From: Adiantum capillus-veneris
Lineage: Eukaryota; Streptophyta; Polypodiopsida; Polypodiales; Pteridaceae
Reading direction: 5' to 3'
DNA: 64,000 bases
NCBI GenBank assembly: GCA_014529385.2
Contig: CM043960.1
Span: 36,244,781 to 36,308,780, forward strand
The notes beneath the pieces were generated by a model. The model was given only the letters and a program-made list of their open reading frames with translations. It was not told where the DNA came from and made no database searches. This document shows, piece by piece, positions 44,004 through 53,540 of the stretch (positions within the stretch are counted from its first letter, which is position 1; every line of letters begins with the position of its first letter). Both the position numbers and the translations under genes were made by a program.

Positions 44004-46021
44004 CTCCTCCTCGAGCTCTGCATGTCGCAGAGTCCAAGCATAGTCCGGAAACGTCGAAGCTTCTCAGCTCCGAGGGCCTTGGTAAAGATATCCGCTATCT
44101 GCTCCTCTGTGCTGACGTAGACCAAGTCGATGTCGCCCGCCAACACTCGCTCTCGAACGTAGTGGTAATGGACCTCTATGTGTTTGGTCCTAGCATGGAA
44201 CACTGGGTTCCTAGCCAACTGCATGCTGCTGAGGTTGTCACAATGAATGACAATCTGCTGGTCCCCCTGCACTCCCAAGTCCTCAAGTAATGTGCGTAGC
44301 CAAGCTACCTCGCACGCCGCAACTGCTGCACCTCTGTACTCGGCCTCTGTGCTTGATAAAGCAACCGTAGGCTGCTTTTTGCTGCTCCAAGTAACAGCAG
44401 CACTCCCAAAAGAGAACATGAAGTCACTCGTAGACCTCCTATCAACAATGCTACCTGCCCAATCTGCATCTGTATACCCATACAATGCTAATGGTGCATC
44501 TGCTGCATAGAACAATGCGTAGTCAAGAGTCCCTTGCACATACCTAAGTGTGCGTCGTACTCCATCCAAATGTGGCTTCCTCGGAAGCTGCATGAACTGA
44601 CTCTCCAAGCCTACTGTGTAGCTCAAGTCTGGCCTTGTGATAGTCAAGTAGATTAGACTACCCACCATCTTCCTGTACATATTGACATCCTCAACAACAT
44701 CACCCTTCTCTGCACTCAGCTTTGCATTCACATCCAAGGGAATGGAAATCGGCTTACAATCAGCCATACCATACTTTGACAACATGTCCAAAGCATATTG
44801 TCTCTGTGACAGCCATACACCCTCTGGAGTCCTGATCACCTCAATGCCAAGAAAGTAGCGCAACTCGCCCAAATCTTTCATTTCAAACTCCTGTTTGAGA
44901 AGACCCTTCACATGGTCAATCTCCATAGCATTGTCACCAACAATAATAAGGTCATCTACATATATGGTAATGACCACAATCCCCACATCACTCTCACGTA
45001 CATAGAGTGAATGATCAGCATGAGCTCTCCTAAAACCAATACTGACAAGATACTTGGCAATCCTGTCATACCATGCTCTAGAGCCTTGCTTCAAACCATA
45101 CAAAGCTTTGAGAAGTCTGCATACATAATCTGGGTAACCTGAATCGACATAACCAGGTGGCTGATCCATATACACTTCCTCTTGCAACTCACCATTCAAG
45201 AAGGCATTCTTTACATCCATTTGATGCATAATCCATCCTCTAGATGCAGCCACTGCTATGGCAGCTCTCACAGTCGTCATCTTTGCCACTGGAGCAAAGG
45301 TCTCCTCATAGTCTATGCCATACGTCTGTGCATAACCCTTTGCGACCAGCCTTGCCTTGTGACGCTCAATGTTACCATCAGCCTTATGCTTGGTTTTATA
45401 CACCCATTTATAGCCAATAGCTTTCTTGCCACTTGGCAATGGCACCAGCTCCCATGTGTCATTTGCTTCCAATGCAGCCATCTCTTCATTCATTGCATCA
45501 TCCCAATGCACATTTCCAACTGCATCCTCAAAACATGTGGGCTCCACATCCTGTATCACCTTAGCCATGTAGGCTTGGTGATGCGCTAGATACCCATCAT
45601 AAGTCAATTTCTGAACTGGATTTTTGACTCTATTAGATCTGCGTGGTCCTTGGTCACTCCTTTGCCCTCTAGCATCTTCTTGTACTTTCCTTACACCAGG
45701 TGTCCTGACAGCCGGAATTCCAAATTCCTCATCAAGACTTTGTTCAGAACCATCTGAATCCATGTCTACATGTGAAAAACCTGATGATGCATCAACCATA
45801 AAGGGAGGTTCATCAACCTTTTCCTTTCCTTTTCGTGATACATTCCCTGTACCTGTTGGTGGAGTAACCTGCGTACGTAGTCTACCATTCCATGGTTTCT
45901 CAACAGAGCCACGAGAAGAGGACTCTTGTGGTCCACTCAAAACCTGTGACTGTGGCCTCACATTTTGTACAACCACATCATCTTTTACATCAGCCCCAAT
46001 AGTGCCATGTGCATTACTGTA
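43976..46021 (-). CDS. Copia pol: reverse transcriptase and RNase H (downstream of an in-frame stop)
   Basis: It is in the same frame as the upstream gag-integrase frame and separated only by the TAG at 46022-46024, so it has no start of its own. Numbering from the GTG at 45976: an acidic linker to about residue 150, then the RT with ANDTWELVPLPSGKK (171-185), KARLVAKGYAQ (207-217), QMDVKNAFLNGEL (252-264) and the catalytic YVDD (339-342). The RNase H has YTDADWAG (Asp 503/505), STEAEY (542-547), HCDN (Asp 580) and IADIFTKAL (627-635). All catalytic residues are present. The C-terminus extends into the LTR. It copies the element RNA into DNA if produced by read-through, or in other copies where the stop is absent. 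Confidence 0.9.
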   Translation of the reverse strand, partial: YSNAHGTIGADVKDDVVVQNVRPQSQVLSGPQESSSRGSVEKPWNGRLRTQVTPPTGTGNVSRKGKEKVDEPPFMVDASSGFSHVDMDSDGSEQSLDEEFGIPAVRTPGVRKVQEDARGQRSDQGPRRSNRVKNPVQKLTYDGYLAHHQAYMAKVIQDVEPTCFEDAVGNVHWDDAMNEEMAALEANDTWELVPLPSGKKAIGYKWVYKTKHKADGNIERHKARLVAKGYAQTYGIDYEETFAPVAKMTTVRAAIAVAASRGWIMHQMDVKNAFLNGELQEEVYMDQPPGYVDSGYPDYVCRLLKALYGLKQGSRAWYDRIAKYLVSIGFRRAHADHSLYVRESDVGIVVITIYVDDLIIVGDNAMEIDHVKGLLKQEFEMKDLGELRYFLGIEVIRTPEGVWLSQRQYALDMLSKYGMADCKPISIPLDVNAKLSAEKGDVVEDVNMYRKMVGSLIYLTITRPDLSYTVGLESQFMQLPRKPHLDGVRRTLRYVQGTLDYALFYAADAPLALYGYTDADWAGSIVDRRSTSDFMFSFGSAAVTWSSKKQPTVALSSTEAEYRGAAVAACEVAWLRTLLEDLGVQGDQQIVIHCDNLSSMQLARNPVFHARTKHIEVHYHYVRERVLAGDIDLVYVSTEEQIADIFTKALGAEKLRRFRTMLGLCDMQSSRRSVEMSSSTP

Positions 46022-48322
46022 CTAGCTGCTCATCTCATCAAAGACTACATCTCTGCTCACTCGTAATTCTCGTGTAGTAGGATTGTAGCACCTGTACCCC
46101 TTTTGTTCAAGGGAATATCCCACAAGAATACATTTCTCTGCTTTAGGATCCAATTTCCTACGCAACTCATCTGGTACATGCACGTAAGCTATGCAACCAA
46201 ACACTTTCAAGTGTGCCAAATCAGGCTTTGTACCTGTAAACTTTTCCTCAGGTGTTACATCATGCACTGCAGCTGTAGGTGTCCTGTTCATAATGTACAC
46301 AGCTGTATTTACAGCTTCAGCCCAGAAATGATGAGGCATGTTCTTCTCATTCATCAATGCACGTGCAACCTCTGCAATGTGCCTGTTTTTCCTTTCTACG
46401 ACCCCATTCTGCTGTGGAGTATATCTGCATGTAAACTGCCTGTGTATACCATGCATTCGCAGAAAATCTGAAAAATCATTGGAGAAGTACTCTCCCCCTC
46501 CATCTGACCTCAATGTCTTGATTTGCATATCTGTCTCCTTCTCAATCATGACTTTGAAGTCTTGAAAGTGACCAAACACTTCACTTTTGTTACGCATGAA
46601 GTAGACCCATACTTTCCTTGTATGGTCATCAATGAAAGAGACATAATACTTGCAACCATGTATACTTGCAGTATCGGTTGGACCCCAAACATCTGTGTGC
46701 ACCACCTCAAGTGTCTTTTTACATACATTGCGCTCATGTGGAAATGAGCCCTTTGACTGTTTTCCAAACTGGCATGCTGCACACACTTTATGCATACCAT
46801 CCACCTTGAATTTGGGCAAACCTTTTACAATCTGTTTTGATTGCATGCTGCGCAATCTCTGCTCATTGACATGGCCAATGCGTTTGTGCCAAATGTCAAC
46901 ATCAGCCACAACACCTGTGCCCTGTGCAAATAATGCAGCTTTTACCTCAGGCATGTTTACATTCAGCGTAAACATTCTGCCCACACATTTGTCCTCTGTG
47001 ACTAGCTTACAGCCATTCTGGAAATCTTCTACATAACAGCCATTTGGATTGAAGCGAACCTGCAAACCCTGCTCAACCATTTGTCCAACAGAAACAAGAT
47101 TCTTTGTAATGTTTGGGACATGAAGTACATCTGCTAAGTACTTTGATTTCCCACTCTTCGTATTTAGAGGTATGTCCCCTACATGAGCAATGGGGTGAGC
47201 TGTGTCATCTCCTGTCTGTACATAGCCTGACACATCTGGTTTGCGCATATCTCTAAACCACTCTCCACGAGACGTCATGTGATTAGAGGCACCTGAATCC
47301 ACATACCAAACATCATCTTGGGTGGAATTCTCTGCAGTCATTGTATTCATTACATGCTGCATAACAAACATGCGTTCATTTTTGCTGTCATCTGCATCTC
47401 TGCTAGTAGATACATAGTTGCCCTGTTCTCTCTTTCTACTTGCTTTTCCCTTTGGACAGTCACGTGACATGTGACCTCTTTCACCACAAGTCCAACATTC
47501 TCTGCTATCTGGAGTATGCTGCTGCCTGCTTGATCCTGCACCACGACCTCTTTGACTCCCCCTGCCTTGAGACTGGTTTCCCCTGCCACCTGTATTGTTT
47601 TGATTTGATTGACCTTCCAGAAATTGGCCCCTACAACCCCTTGGGCCTCGACCACAACCTCTACCTCTACCTCTGTTGGAGTTAGAATAGAAGGCCTGTT
47701 CAGAATTATTTCTGCCAGAAGAAGATGTGTCAAGGTTCTTCTCCTCAAGAATAAGCATAGAAATCAAATCTTGGAACACGGGGATGTCGTCTCTTGTATT
47801 CATGGAAGACCTAAAATGTACATACTCATCTCCTAAACCATCCAAGCATGCACGGACAATGTCATCGTCTTCCACTGAGACTTTAATAGACCCAAGAGCC
47901 TCAATGATACTCTTGATCTTCAAAGCATAATCATTGATTGAGAGGTTGTTTCTCTTAACCTGATTTAGCTCCGACTTTAGTTGAAGCTTCTTGGCCTTGG
48001 TGTTCACCTCGAACACTCTGCTTAAGTTTCTCCATGCAATGGCGGGGGTTTCAGCATCCTGTAGATATCCCATCATGCCATCTGTGATGCTCATAGACAG
48101 CCAATACATCACTTTGCTCTGGCCTTGTTGCCAGTCCCTCAAAGCTTTCCTTTGTTCTGCTGTAGCATTTGCCTCGAGAATCTCTGGTTCCTTTTCATTG
48201 TCTCCTTCTACATAGTCCCAATAACCTTTTCCTTTTAGGAAATTTGTTATTCTGAACTTCCATGCAGGGTAGTTATTTTTCTCAAGCTTCTCAGTAACAA
48301 TCTGACTGAAACCGTCAGACAT
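46022..48322 (-). CDS. Copia gag-protease-integrase polyprotein (766 residues, ends at amber stop)
   Basis: ATG at 48322, the first after the PBS and leader. Domains: UBN2-type gag (1-200); RG-rich basic linker (215-265); zinc knuckle CWTCGERGHMSRDC (276-289); protease YVDSGASNHMT (340-350); GAG-pre-integrase with the zinc-binding WHKRIGHV...CAAC (478-517). The integrase core has Asp544 (HTDVWG), Asp607 (LRSDGG) and Glu643 (VVERKN), so the D-D35-E spacing is exactly 35 residues. After the core come FGCIAYVHVP and CILVGYS, as usual in copia. The frame ends FDEMSS-TAG, where copia polyproteins normally run on into RT; the next 2 kb continue in the same frame. Either a single mutation or a stop that is sometimes read through. 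Confidence 0.95.
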   Translation of the reverse strand: MSDGFSQIVTEKLEKNNYPAWKFRITNFLKGKGYWDYVEGDNEKEPEILEANATAEQRKALRDWQQGQSKVMYWLSMSITDGMMGYLQDAETPAIAWRNLSRVFEVNTKAKKLQLKSELNQVKRNNLSINDYALKIKSIIEALGSIKVSVEDDDIVRACLDGLGDEYVHFRSSMNTRDDIPVFQDLISMLILEEKNLDTSSSGRNNSEQAFYSNSNRGRGRGCGRGPRGCRGQFLEGQSNQNNTGGRGNQSQGRGSQRGRGAGSSRQQHTPDSRECWTCGERGHMSRDCPKGKASRKREQGNYVSTSRDADDSKNERMFVMQHVMNTMTAENSTQDDVWYVDSGASNHMTSRGEWFRDMRKPDVSGYVQTGDDTAHPIAHVGDIPLNTKSGKSKYLADVLHVPNITKNLVSVGQMVEQGLQVRFNPNGCYVEDFQNGCKLVTEDKCVGRMFTLNVNMPEVKAALFAQGTGVVADVDIWHKRIGHVNEQRLRSMQSKQIVKGLPKFKVDGMHKVCAACQFGKQSKGSFPHERNVCKKTLEVVHTDVWGPTDTASIHGCKYYVSFIDDHTRKVWVYFMRNKSEVFGHFQDFKVMIEKETDMQIKTLRSDGGGEYFSNDFSDFLRMHGIHRQFTCRYTPQQNGVVERKNRHIAEVARALMNEKNMPHHFWAEAVNTAVYIMNRTPTAAVHDVTPEEKFTGTKPDLAHLKVFGCIAYVHVPDELRRKLDPKAEKCILVGYSLEQKGYRCYNPTTRELRVSRDVVFDEMSS

Positions 48323-48580
48323 CTTGAAGCACTAAAACAAAATAGCTGCAATCTGCAAAAACCTGCAAATCTACTGAACCTGCTATCGTGGTTCCTGTAA
48401 CGCTTTCTACACTCAACGAGTGTCCACAATCAAGCGTACATACAACCACTGTACTTATATAGTAAATCTCTGTATACTGCACTTTGGAGACCTGTTCAGA
48501 AACTTGTGCGAAAAACCCCTAAAATTGCGAACGAAGGGATTGTGATGCTCTTGCTCTCTTAGCCTCTCTTGCCTGCACCA

Positions 48581-48593
48581 AGCTCTGATACCA
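48581..48593 (-). other. Primer binding site, initiator Met tRNA
   Basis: The minus strand reads TGGTATCAGAGCT immediately after the LTR end, a perfect match to the plant consensus. Confidence 0.95.
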
Positions 48594-48915
48594 TGTAAAG
48601 AATGAGGATACAAGAGAGCTACACAAGACAAGCACAAAGCACACAGAGATGGAAAGCTTCTTCTTCTTCTTCTCAGAAAAGAGAGTACAAAATGACTAAG
48701 TGCTAAAGCTGAAAAGTAGCACATATGTACATGTGGTCACTAAGTGTGAACTCGCTAGAAGCGTACTAGGCTGGCACTATAAGTGTAGTCTAGCTGTAGA
48801 ATCACTGGCAGAGATCCTCCGTGTCGGTCACCTAACGCGCCAGTGAGTAAATACCATAAGCGGCCAAGACCCGTAGTGGATGCCAGCTCAAGGTGTAGAG
48901 CTCGACATCTCAACA
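48594..48915 (-). repeat. 5' LTR of the copia element (322 bp)
   Basis: Partner of 43681-44003, with the same TGTTGAGATG...TTTACA ends on the minus strand. Confidence 0.95.
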
Positions 48916-49449
48916 GGGGAGGCATCCGATGTGCTACTCGTAAATTCGTGTGAAAATTGTAAATTAAGGACAAAATGTTAACTTCGGTTGTAGTCCTGCC
49001 TGTCCACCTTGAGACTTGCTCAACTTGTCACCCTTGGGAGCTTGTTGCCCCAACCACTTGGGCTCACTTGGTATGTAAATACAGGGGAATTTAGTAGATC
49101 CACGTGCTTAGGAAACGTTTTGTTAATTCAAGGTGCTAGATCCACAACCCCAGTTTTCCCCATGGCCGCAAAATGCACGCTCACCCTTGATACCCTCCCA
49201 CCACGCACATATCGCTTAGAGAGGAAGAGAGCTTTCACTAAGCATAATGAAGAGATTTATATTAAATTTTAACATTCGGGGAGTGTGACAAATCTAGCAT
49301 GATTTACCACAAAGGATTGATGATCGATGTTTGCGTGGAAGAGCTGGCCATCAAACGCATCAGCAAGGGGATTTTCACCTCCCGTTCTCCTTTTCCATCT
49401 TTTGTGAGACTACAATAGAAGCATTAATTTAAGCATAGAGCTGAATTGG
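48916..49449. other. Right flank of the copia element, non-coding
   Basis: Begins with the duplicated GGGGA. Nothing else recognised. Confidence 0.4.
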
Positions 49450-49555
49450 CTCATTATTCAATGTATAGTAGTTGTGATTGGTATATCCTTTATGCAAATT
49501 AGTCTCTCTTGAGAAAGGGGACCTTGAACTCACAACCTTCTGCTAACTCTAGTGA
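49450..49555 (-). repeat. SINE-like fragment (box B only)
   Basis: The minus strand contains GGTTGTGAGTTCAAGGTCCC, a good box B match, preceded by a weak box A-like ACTAGAGTTAGCAGA. It is similar in arrangement to 25740-25872. Confidence 0.35.
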
Positions 49556-50689
49556 GACTATACATAAAAAGTCTTACATTTGCAGGTCTATTTGATGTAT
49601 ACAAGTTGTGATTGCTATTTACTTTATGCAGATTAGACTCAATTTAGCCCTATCCATTTTCCTATGCAAGAGCACCAGCGCATCATGGGAGATGGCATGT
49701 TAATGTTCTTTAGCTCCAAAAGATGCTGATTTTTCTTGTTTGCATATTGTTTACAATATGCATTGTGCCTTGTTATTTCGTGCTTTTTGGCTCTCTAAAA
49801 CAAGCCTTAGCGAGGAAGGCAGTTAAGTCACATTTGAATATTTAGTCATTTCAACACTTAAGGACCTACCTTAGCCATCTTCTTTGTTTTAAAGAGATCC
49901 CTTCATTTCTTCATCTCATAGCCTCACAAAGCCGCCTTCTCATTTCTTACGTTTTAGAATGCCTATTGTGCAATATGCTGCTTTGCATCAACTAGTTTTA
50001 CAAGATTACACCCACCCCCCAACGCTCGCATGTCTAGGGGTTGATCCATCGCAAGCACCCTTCAAGCCCCTTGCCTTTTTCACTAGGCCAACTCCTCTTT
50101 CCTAATGGCTTCAAAACAGATACATCCACTTCCTACATAGTGCAAAAAAAATATAACTAGAAGAAAGCGCTAAAAGAAAGGCAATGAATACAAATGTGTC
50201 AATGCACACTCGCCCACGTCTTAATATGGACAAGGAAAATCTTTTGACTTTCCATTTCCATTGGCCTTTTCACTTCCTGAACTCACCCTTCACTGATGCA
50301 TTTGAGATGTTTCGAAAGGATTTTTATTACTTCGAGATTGGAGAGGCCAACTCCCCTTTTTCTTCAACTCTTAATGACATGAAGTGCAAGATCTTCACAA
50401 TAACAAAGGCCTTCAACTCATATTTTCAAGAATAAGACCACCACCCCAGCGATTGCACATCCCAAACTCACTTGCACACTCCTAGTTGTGTTCTCCAACT
50501 AGGAACATCATAATTATCCTCTGAATAAAAACTTTCCAACCAGAGGCTGTCACCACCACACCATCACCCCGCTGCTTCACTTCCTTCAATTGTAACGATA
50601 ATCCTTACATTCTAATAATCCGTTTAGCTACAGAAGGCAAGAGGCCACGCTTGAGAGTCCCACATTTGTTCCTTCGCACACACTATGCA
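49556..50689. other. Non-coding sequence
   Basis: No supported gene. A plus frame at 50184-50435 has no recognisable features. Confidence 0.35.
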
Positions 50690-50800
50690 TGGCTTTAGTT
50701 CAGTGGTATGTGGCTCATGTATGTCCATGATCCAAGGCCCAACGCCTCGCACTCACAAGTTGCAGTGTTCGAAGACTATGATAAAAAAATAGGCCACAGA
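50690..50800 (+). repeat. tRNA-derived SINE-like head
   Basis: GGCTTTAGTTCAGTGGTATG is a box A-like start, and GCAGTGTTCGAAGAC follows about 60 bp later as a box B-like element. An A-run (785-791) follows. No tRNA cloverleaf. Confidence 0.35.
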
Positions 50801-51357
50801 CAACTATAAAAATAGGATTCACACATTATCAACAGGCCTCAACTTGGACAAAGCATACACTAGAGAAGCTTGGTTATTCTTCCACTACACAGCTACCTAG
50901 ATGCGTCCAGCTGAGGATAGGTATCTAGAGTTCGTCAGTACTGGTGCAAAAGGAGTCCAAACACCCAAGAACAGGGTAAACTCTTTGTATGTTCAAAAGA
51001 CTACTTCACAACCAGACTCATAAAGCTATAAAACAAAGTGGTGGCAACTGCCCAGATCTCTACCCAGCAAGTAAGCTACCACTTCTGCCGCCTAGAAATA
51101 GCCTTGACTGATACCAAGTAAGTACTTGCTTGACAAATACCAGCTATACCAATGATAGCATGGTTTACAAAGAATAATCATCAGCCTCATTTGCAGAGAC
51201 TAAATGACAATCACTCCCTGAAGAGTTGAAATGACATAAACATGAGAATGTTGTGTGATCAATCCCATACATTGTAATGGCCATTCCGCGGTCACCACCA
51301 ATTGCTCATACATACTATAGTGACATGCGACACGTTGTTAATTAAGCGACCATACAA
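50801..51357. other. Downstream region of the S1-domain exon
   Basis: It would contain the 3' UTR of the minus-strand gene ending at 51358. No polyadenylation signal was assigned with confidence. Confidence 0.35.
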
Positions 51358-52761
51358 CTAAGGCTTCGCATGGAGCTTATCTAGCCCTCCATCATACATC
51401 TTCTCTTGCCTCACAGTGATCTCGTCTCCCACTTTGAACAACCGTGTTAGAAGAGGAGTGCCTCCTGGGCAATCATTGAACTGCATGCATGGTAAAAATC
51501 CTTCCCTGCCATCTGGCAATTTCATGTAATACCCGACTGTGATGATATCTTTCACAATACCTTGAACAGTGCCCGGATCACCTTTCTTGTAGAGAGCATC
51601 TGTGTCCAGCACATAATTCTTCTCTAAATTTTCAAGCTCTTCCTGGCGCTGTCTTATCATAGCCTCCCTCCGATACTGCTTCATGCGCATCTTGGCCTCG
51701 GGATCATAAGGCCGTCTTCTCACATTGGACATTGCAGCTCTTTGATAGGTTTGTGAATCGAATACTGATGTGTATGAGGGGGTTGAAGAGCTTGACGTCA
51801 ATGATGCTGGAGTAGTCAGAGTATTCTGGGCTGGTGTTTGAGTGGATGGAGAACTTGTAGTAGTCTGCGCTGGTGTGTGAGTGGATGGAGAACTCACAGT
51901 GGTCTGGGCTGTTGGCTGGCCTGATACAGTACTCAGAGTTGAGTGGGATGATGATGACGGAGTACTCAGAGTTGAATGGGATGATGATGACGGAGTACTC
52001 AAAGTTGAATGGGATGATGATTGCATTGGCGGAGTACTCAGCATGGTCTGCGCAACAGTTTGCATTGGTTGGGTTTGGGCTGATCGGAACAAAGATGAAG
52101 TTTGTGAGGGCTGGGTCTGTACCGCCCGACTTTGATTTGGCTGATATTTTGTCGGCTGATTTTGATATTGGTACTGGGTGGGCTGGGTTTGATATTGATA
52201 TGAGGGATTCTGGTACTGAGAAGGCCAGCTTTGCATTGGAGGATATTGAGGCTCACCCTGGTATTGAGGGGGCTGGTTTTGAAGGTGTGATGGCTGGCTT
52301 TGGTACTGCATTGGCTGTTGGCCTTGAAACTGCATTGGCCATTGGCTTTGGTACTGTGGTGACTGCTGGTTTCGGTATTGCGGTGACTGCTGGTTTTGGT
52401 TTTGCGGTGGCTGTCTCTGGTATTGCGGTGATTGTCCTTGATACTGAGGCGGCTGTCCCTGGTATTGCGGTGGCTGTCCTTGATGCTGAAGTGGCTGGCC
52501 TTGATACTGAGGCGGCTGGCCTTCATATTGCCTTAGCTTACTGTAGTTAGACTGATACTGGGGAGGTTGGCTTGGGTATTGAGGGGGTGGTTGATTTTGT
52601 GCTGAGTGATACTGGGGAGGCTGGTTTTGGTATTGAGGAGGCTGCCTTTGGTATTGAGGGGGCTGCCTTTGGTATTGAGGGGGTTGATTTTGTGTTGAGT
52701 GATACTGGGGAGGCTGGTTTTGGTATTGAGGAGGCTGGCTTTGAACCGGTCTTGGCCATCC
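51358..52761 (-). CDS. Last exon of a Q/P/Y-rich protein with a C-terminal S1-like RNA-binding domain
   Basis: The minus frame is open from 52761 to a stop at 51358 (467 residues). At the 5' edge the sequence reads TGCATGTGTTTTAG then GGATGG, a good 3' splice site, with an in-frame stop just upstream; the exon starts in phase 0. Residues 1-210 are repeats of the type QPPQYQ; 210-335 are Ser/Thr/Pro-rich with an 11-residue tandem repeat (SSSSHSTLSTP). Residues 345-390 are basic and helical (EAKMRMKQYRREAMIRQRQ). Residues 393-455 resemble an S1/OB fold (GTVQGIVKDI, YYMKLPDGREGFLP, FKVGDEITVR). S1 domains bind RNA; the low-complexity N-terminal part suggests condensate- or scaffold-type behaviour (inference). 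Upstream exons, including any targeting peptide, were not found. It is the best host-gene candidate in the window. Confidence 0.6.
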   Translation of the reverse strand, partial: GWPRPVQSQPPQYQNQPPQYHSTQNQPPQYQRQPPQYQRQPPQYQNQPPQYHSAQNQPPPQYPSQPPQYQSNYSKLRQYEGQPPQYQGQPLQHQGQPPQYQGQPPQYQGQSPQYQRQPPQNQNQQSPQYRNQQSPQYQSQWPMQFQGQQPMQYQSQPSHLQNQPPQYQGEPQYPPMQSWPSQYQNPSYQYQTQPTQYQYQNQPTKYQPNQSRAVQTQPSQTSSLFRSAQTQPMQTVAQTMLSTPPMQSSSHSTLSTPSSSSHSTLSTPSSSSHSTLSTVSGQPTAQTTVSSPSTHTPAQTTTSSPSTQTPAQNTLTTPASLTSSSSTPSYTSVFDSQTYQRAAMSNVRRRPYDPEAKMRMKQYRREAMIRQRQEELENLEKNYVLDTDALYKKGDPGTVQGIVKDIITVGYYMKLPDGREGFLPCMQFNDCPGGTPLLTRLFKVGDEITVRQEKMYDGGLDKLHAKP

Positions 52762-52763
52762 CT
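52762..52763 (-). other. Predicted 3' splice site (AG) of the S1-domain gene
   Basis: The minus strand reads GCATGTGTTTTAG|GG. The intron upstream contains the (CT/GA)n tract at 52814-52880. The donor was not located. Confidence 0.5.
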
Positions 52764-52810
52764 AAAACACATGCAAGGTTGCCTTTTACAAGACGAAAAG
52801 CAATGCACCC

Positions 52811-52813
<3 letters not shown>

Positions 52814-52880
<67 letters not shown>
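52814..52880. repeat. (CT)n microsatellite, probably intronic
   Basis: A pure CT tract upstream of the S1-domain exon. On the gene's strand it is (GA)n. Confidence 0.95.
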
Positions 52881-52883
<3 letters not shown>

Positions 52884-53189
52884 CCTGCTCTCTGCTATGC
52901 GCACGCACACAATCATTAAACAAAGACTTGACCAGCGGCATTGACACAGCGGTTCAGGGCCACCAACTCTTGTGTGCAGCAACATCCCACTCCACCATCT
53001 TCTTCTTCTCCCTTCACTCTCTGCTTTTGTTTGGTTATCAGTTGTTTTGAAGTGTATCAAGCAAGAATTGTGGATTGTGGTAGTTCACTGTCTTCCGCTG
53101 GTGGTGGTTACAACTTTGTCCTCATCATACTCCTTTTTAATTGTGTTAAGAAATTGATGCCATGTTGCAAGTCTGTTGGATCGAATTGT

Positions 53190-53191
<2 letters not shown>

Positions 53192-53221
<30 letters not shown>
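53192..53221. repeat. (CA)n microsatellite
   Basis: Short pure CA tract. Confidence 0.9.
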
Positions 53222-53224
<3 letters not shown>

Positions 53225-53225
<1 letters not shown>

Positions 53226-53438
53226 CCAAGTTTTCTTCTTTAAAATCGTAATCTTCCTGCACCTAGTGTCTGCACACTCTGTCCTGTATGTGTCAAGTGC
53301 CTACACTAATGACTCTTTAAATAGGTCTTAATTCAAAAGAAAAAGTCCACAAGCATTGCATGCTCACAAAATTAACTAGTCCTCTAGAAAGCTGGCGCCC
53401 CAAAAAGCAGCCCAAAATCTGAGATCTGTGGGAAAAAG

Positions 53439-53476
<38 letters not shown>

Positions 53477-53540
53477 CCCCTCCCCGCCCCCAAAAAAAAA
53501 AAAAGAGATAGCAATCTCAACTTTTTCTAAGCATGGATTC
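53225..53540 (+). repeat. Dispersed repeat, copy 1 (pairs with 63180-63475)
   Basis: It shares, in the same order and orientation, blocks such as TATGTGTCAAG(T/C)GCCTACACT, CTTAAATAG(G/A)TC(T/C)TAATTCAAAA, AAAGCTGGC and CAAAAAGCAGCC with the right end of the window. A C-run of more than 30 nt (from 53441) replaces a shorter C/G-rich stretch in the other copy. The family is unknown and coding sequence absent. Confidence 0.7.

Larger units (their letters stand above)
43681..48915 (-). mobile_element. Near-intact Ty1/copia retrotransposon
   Basis: A complete element of 5235 bp on the minus strand: 5' LTR 48915-48594, PBS, gag-protease-integrase-RT-RNase H frame, 3' LTR 44003-43681. GGGGA at 43676-43680 and 48916-48920 is a perfect 5-bp target duplication. 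By eye the LTRs differ by about eight substitutions and one 1-bp indel in 322-323 bp (about 97% identity), so the insertion is young compared with other elements here. The only coding defect I see is one in-frame TAG at 46022-46024. Confidence 0.95.

Noticed and set aside
44247-47836. Plus-strand frames of 60-135 codons across the copia element
   Set aside because: They are antisense shadows of the gag-pol frame, which has complete catalytic motifs on the minus strand.
51873-52550. 225-codon plus-strand frame opposite the Q-rich exon
   Set aside because: The opposite strand of a tandem-repeat coding region often stays open. The minus strand has a splice acceptor and an S1-like domain, while this frame has none.
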